Below, piece by piece: positions 59,311 to 64,000 of a DNA stretch of 64,000 nucleotides (positions within the stretch are counted from its first letter, which is position 1; each line of letters begins with the position of its first letter). The notes beneath the pieces were generated by a model. The model saw nothing but the letters and a program-made list of their open reading frames with translations. It did no database searches and had not been told where the DNA came from. This stretch comes from Rotaria macrura (taxonomy: Eukaryota > Rotifera > Eurotatoria > Philodinida > Philodinidae): NCBI GenBank assembly GCA_900239685.1, contig OENT01000272.1, positions 80,550 through 144,549 of the forward strand, in the 5' to 3' direction. Both the position numbers and the translations under genes were made by a program.

Positions 59311-62300
59311 CATTCAAGATCAAGATATAAATGTGATTGATCGAAGATACATTAAAAAAAAAGAAAGAAAGAAAAAGAGGTAGAACTATTCTTTCTTATT
59401 GTCGTTTTCTGTTCGTCATTTTTTTTTACTTAAGTTATGAACAGCGTTTTAAGTAAGAAAAACTCCTCAGCTTTTTAACCAATTTTAATAAATGCGATCT
59501 TGAAAGTGTATGCCTATAAAATTCTCTTCAAAACATTGGTTCGATGTTATATTGACTTATGCTCGAATGAAATACTAATAGAGAACAAAACTGATTCTTT
59601 ACACTCATAGAAACGGCTATTCAAGTTCGATGATTGATCAGCTGTATTTTTCTTTCGTGTTATCCGTATCTAATTCTATTTCTAATACGTATGTTTTGAG
59701 TTGAATATCTGATTCATTCTTTGGTCTTTTTTTCTAATGTTTTTCCAAGGTAACAATTTGGCTTTATCTTCATGAGCGATTACCATAGTTGAAACTTCAG
59801 TGTTTCAAATATTTTTGCTCGGAACGGATTTCTAGTCATTGTGTATCATCTAGAAATTGATGTAGGTTTTTCACGAAACAATTTTTCTTAATTAGATATC
59901 AGATCAGTTTTCTAGGCGACATGCAAGGTTTGCTGTTAACAGAAGTTGTCGAATAAAAAGCATAGTTTCAATGGTGAAATCTTGATCAATATAATTATTT
60001 ATGCCGCAAACAAAGTAGACGAAAAATGCGAAATCTTTTTATTGCTGAGTGTTTACTCAAATCCAAGGTCATGCTCCAAACGAATCAGTCATTTTCATGA
60101 AGATAATTTGTTTGCAATGAAAAACAAATTTGAAAACAAAGGCACAAAAAACATCACAACAATAAGACATGTATATTTATCCTGCCCACTACAACCTGGA
60201 TCTTCTGATAATAGAAGCTAGTTGATTATATTCCAAATTTATCTTGAACCAAGTCTAAGCAAACAAGAATCATCTCTGCTCTTAATATGAGATCAGCAAC
60301 AAAAAAAAGTGAAAGATAAGAAATAAGTGACATATCCGTATCTAATTTGATAGAATGAAGTTGTGAGTTTGAATAGTATCTAATGAGAGCAACTTCTATC
60401 GTAAATTTTCTGATCACACATGATAGTTGAGCAAATTTTCATGAAATTTTTGAGTTATGGATTTTCTGAGGCGTGGTCAACGAAGATTCGAAAACCCAAT
60501 TTCAAACAAGATGGATACTTTTTTGTTTCTGCTGAATACATAGTAGTATTAGAACTCAATCAAAAATGTCGGATACGGCAAAGTTTATGTTAATAACACA
60601 CTTGTTCATGATGTACAATTAGCTGATTATCATCGTTCATCTGTATTTTCTTGATGTTTCTCGAAGTAGTTTCCAATTTGACTTGTTATACTTAAAATGC
60701 TAAAGAACAAAGTTTTGAATTCATCGTACGGACTAGCATCCAATCAATTTTTTAATACTCAATCGAAACCAATGATCTCCAGAGAACGTTGATTACCATT
60801 ATTCAACTTGAATGTGAACATTCTCTGAAACTCTCCTTCTTGTCATTGCAACTATTTCGATGTGGTTTGAGATAAATTACCATACTAGAAATACTATCAA
60901 TGTGAATCAATAATTTTCAAGTCATAATACAAGTGGTATCTGATGATTTCTGAAGCAAAATGTACGCACTCAATGATGAATTGTTTCGTATAACTTTCAT
61001 ATGAGCACCATGAAGGATCATGTAGCAATATAAACAAAGCAGTTTATTAATGAGATACTACACAGACGCAAACATGTATACCATAGTGCAAGTAAATTAA
61101 AAATCTAATCAATTGTAGCTCACTCGACATGATTCTATGTCATACACTGGACAAGCCTCCGAATTTTTGCACATAAAAGACACCGTTCTACAGTTAAAAC
61201 TTTGAATTCAATTATGGCAATCATCGTACAAACTGCATGTTGATTCTCTCTGTGTCATATAAACTTTTGTACTACAAAACTAGTAGCACTGATTTGATTA
61301 TCTGTGCCATCAGTATTGAATGCAACACAAACAGTATTACATAGTCACAAATCGATATTCAGTGTTCACAGATATGATTAACATGGGAAAACACTGGCCT
61401 TTTTTACAAACTCAGCAAAATACCATCAGCTAGAGGGATGATGAGAAAACCTATGTAGACCTTTGGTGATTATCAAATAGTCAGATGTGAAACATCGATG
61501 CCTTGTCAGCACAACCATTATAAAAAAGGTTTGTATGTTTGCAACAGAGATTCTAGTTACCATCGACAAGCAGAGAAGTGAATGATATTAGAAAAGAAAA
61601 CTCAAATGGAACGTAATGGGAACGGTTACAGCGAAGACTTGAATAAGAATAGAAAGATATGGCTTAGATATTTTGGTTTTTTCCTCAGACAAAATCGATA
61701 TTAAACTCAAAATTTCGAACGAATCAAGACGTTGAAATAATATATACACATGAGAACATAGAAATAAATCTATTGAAAATCAGCAAGACATTAGATAGAA
61801 TACAAGAACAAATTTAAATGGAATGGTCGACGCAGTATACTTTAAGAATTTCACATTCATTGCAAGAACTAGAATCACCATTTCATTACGAATATCAAAT
61901 GCATCATACGAAGATGAACATCATAAGGAAAACTTTTCTTTTTGTAGTTGAAATATATTCATTTTTTTCTATGGTTTTACCGAAAGACACAAGATTCTTG
62001 TTGAGGCTATCATAAACTGCAACACTTGTTCAAATCATCAGCTATGAAAAGTGAAATCAATCTTTGTGTGAGCGTCTTTCGATTCTTTGCTTAGTGATGA
62101 TAATTACATCAATTATTTTCATTAGTTTCGTTTTGTTCTAAAATTCACTTTGTAAAAGTTAATTACTTTACAAGATTATTTAATCAATGAAGATGTTTTC
62201 AAAACAATAAAAAGCTAATCGTATAAGGTGCCTCATTGTTTCATACTTGATCGACATTCTCGTCAAACCGTTACTTATGTCTGTCTCAAATTACCAAATA

Positions 62301-63022
62301 AATACAATTATTTACTTTTGTCCTAGATTGCTATACTTGAGAACGATACAACATCCATCAGATTTATAAAAAATACTTAGTAAACTTGAAGACAACCACT
62401 TATCGGCCATGATATTTTTATCGTTCTCTAGTTACGGATTTTCTTTTTTTTTTTACTATCATATGTATTTTTTCTAGCTTTCTCTCCTGGGTGAGATACT
62501 ACAACAAATTTTGCATCAGTCAAATTACAGTCAACAAATCGTGTAGGTCGTTTTCGGTTCTGATTTTTCTTATTATAGACTATCAAGCATATATGATATT
62601 GTTTGTCTTTTCGAGGCTAACGTTCCTATGAGAAATAAGTTGTAAACTTGAAAGAATATGTTATTCCGACAAAGATCAACAACCGGACATATTTAGATCA
62701 GATTGCTAAGGTTGCTATAGATCATGTCAGATATCTTTAAATAATAAATGGTTTCTTAGACGACCAACAATTCACCACCATCAACAAAAAAAAATATACG
62801 TACAGTATGTACAGAATAGTTCGAATTCTGTTTTACACTATTTGAGCTCAATGTCTGCATTTCATATCACTTTCTTTTAAGAAAACACTTCAATTACATT
62901 CTTGGCCTCCACGAGTCAGCAAGATATATCTTCAGTTTCTCTTGATAATTGTTAACGATAAACACCAGATGACAAGCACGTCATTTAAACAGTTACTCTT
63001 TTAGATATATTCATCAGTACTA

Positions 63023-63883
63023 ATGATATTATTCAATTACTATTATCATTATGTTGGATTATTTCTAATCGTTCATGCAAGATATCTTTCAGCAAATAAA
63101 TGTCATGAGTGCAATGGAATGATTTTCAACTATTCAATTTCAATGGACGATATTCCACCTCCAACCAGAGATGATTGTGAAATTGTCACAGCTGAATATG
63201 GTTGCTCAATACGTATTGGATGGTTCGGCGATGGAACAAGTGAAGTATATTATGTTGCAGACCCTGATCTACCGTTCGATAGTGTTGTAGCCAAGATAGA
63301 ACGTAAAGTAACTGCATGGTCCGGTGAATACGTAACCAATAAATATATTACATATAATTGTAAGACTTCAAATACAACTCTATGTAATACAGTCGATAAT
63401 TTAAAACTTAGCATTATGTCAACAGACTTGCCTACTGATGAAGAAATTCAAAAATTTGATACATTAATTGTGCCGACAACAGAATTTCATGGTGGATTAT
63501 GTCTACAAGTTTCAAATATGACGACTTGTCCTAAAACTAATATACCAAGCTGTCAACAATGTATGACTATTGTTCAATACTCGCAACCAACAGATGTATG
63601 TGCAATGTGTCCAGCAGGGAAAGCTGCAACAAATTTTATAGACTATTATACAACATTTTATCTTAATAATCAAACTCGTGTGGACACCGTAACATTAGCA
63701 TGTCGAAAACGTGGCGCTTGTAATGCAATAGAAAACATTGAACGAATTCGAAATACACTAGTTACAAAATTTAATTTTGCTAAATTCTATGGATCAAGAG
63801 CATCAAGTATTCAATCAACGACGATCATCGTTTTATTCATGACATTGTTAATTACATACATTTATGCTGATTACAGAGGATAG
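63023..63883 (+). CDS. Cys-rich secreted or GPI-anchored Ly6/uPAR-like protein, copy B
   Basis: A single exon of 286 residues. The leader (YYYHYVGLFLIVHARYLSA) precedes NKCHECNGMIFNYS. Half 1 ends TSNTTLCNT; half 2 includes GGLCLQVSNMTTC, SCQQCMTIVQYS, DVCAMCPAG and ends CRKRGACNAIENI. The C-terminal segment is strongly hydrophobic (STTIIVLFMTLLITYIYA), after a small-residue stretch (GSRASS), a good GPI-anchor signal. Copy A at 52630 aligns along the full length with Cys positions kept, including DGTSEVYY, YTTF and the (A/S)CNxIENIE ending. Copy B looks better preserved in its C-terminal anchor. Confidence 0.68.
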   Translation: MILFNYYYHYVGLFLIVHARYLSANKCHECNGMIFNYSISMDDIPPPTRDDCEIVTAEYGCSIRIGWFGDGTSEVYYVADPDLPFDSVVAKIERKVTAWSGEYVTNKYITYNCKTSNTTLCNTVDNLKLSIMSTDLPTDEEIQKFDTLIVPTTEFHGGLCLQVSNMTTCPKTNIPSCQQCMTIVQYSQPTDVCAMCPAGKAATNFIDYYTTFYLNNQTRVDTVTLACRKRGACNAIENIERIRNTLVTKFNFAKFYGSRASSIQSTTIIVLFMTLLITYIYADYRG

Positions 63884-64000
63884 AGTCAAAGGACACCGCC
63901 GGATAAGGCCACAAATCGGCCCCTTCTTGTATCTCGATCTCAGTATCCTAGAAAGATAGTACGCATTTTTCTGCGTATACCAGCGTATTTTGTCTTTCCA
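63884..64000. other. GC-richer sequence at the window end
   Basis: The first ~50 bases after the stop codon (caccgccggataaggccaca, aatcggccccttc) are much GC-richer than the surroundings. It may be the edge of a mobile element that continues beyond the window. Confidence 0.3.

Larger units (their letters stand above)
53485..63022. other. Repeat-bearing intergenic region between the Ly6-like paralogues
   Basis: This 9.5-kb AT-rich stretch carries a foldback element (54423-55381), a GC-rich palindromic element (56178-56284) and a doubtful spliced gene (57021-57805), all listed separately. From 57.8 to 63.0 kb I see only short ORFs without family features. Confidence 0.5.

Overview
This is a strongly AT-rich eukaryotic window. 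The genes are multi-exon with standard GT-AG introns, many of them only 48-80 bp, and they sit between long, apparently empty AT-rich stretches. The conserved genes (non-muscle/muscle alpha-actinin, PIAS-type SUMO ligase, RBPMS/couch-potato RNA-binding protein, ZC3H14/Nab2, CHCHD4/MIA40) are typical of an animal. The compact introns, the paired lineage-specific secreted families and the codon use point to a bdelloid rotifer. That assignment is inference and has not been tested by any search.

Layout, left to right. (1) 0.6-4.6 kb, minus strand: a shortened ZC3H14/Nab2 poly(A)-binding zinc-finger gene, with CHCHD4/MIA40 starting upstream of it and only 119 bp between the two. (2) 6.4-14.8 kb, plus: a complete 913-residue alpha-actinin with two mutually exclusive 86-nt exons at the end of its actin-binding domain. 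(3) 16.9-17.6 kb, plus: a two-exon single-pass membrane protein resembling KCNE potassium-channel beta subunits. A paralogue lies on the minus strand at 47.6-49.7 kb. (4) 21.6-22.8 and 29.1-30.6 kb, plus: two paralogues that combine a signal peptide, a KCTD/Kv-type BTB (T1) domain and a C-terminal Cys/Trp-rich domain. The 6.3 kb between them holds an AATCGATT-rich repeat field and an 884-bp inverted-repeat transposon with a TA target duplication. (5) 31.9-33.2 kb, minus: a short acidic GON7-like gene and a possible tiny secreted Cys peptide. (6) 33.5-37.2 kb, minus: PIAS (SAP, PINIT, SP-RING, two SIM-like motifs). (7) 41.0-47.2 kb, plus: RBPMS/couch potato with two alternative first exons and an in-frame TGA followed by 50 more coding-like codons. 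(8) 52.6-53.5 and 63.0-63.9 kb, plus: two intronless, Cys-rich, probably GPI-anchored Ly6/uPAR-like paralogues. Between them are a ~959-bp foldback element, a 107-bp GC-rich palindromic element and a doubtful three-exon gene.

The conserved housekeeping genes act separately: cytoskeleton, SUMOylation, RNA processing and mitochondrial import. The accessory genes form three dispersed paralogue pairs of secreted or membrane proteins. All exon joins given here were found by eye. In each spliced gene I checked that the exon lengths sum to a whole number of codons.
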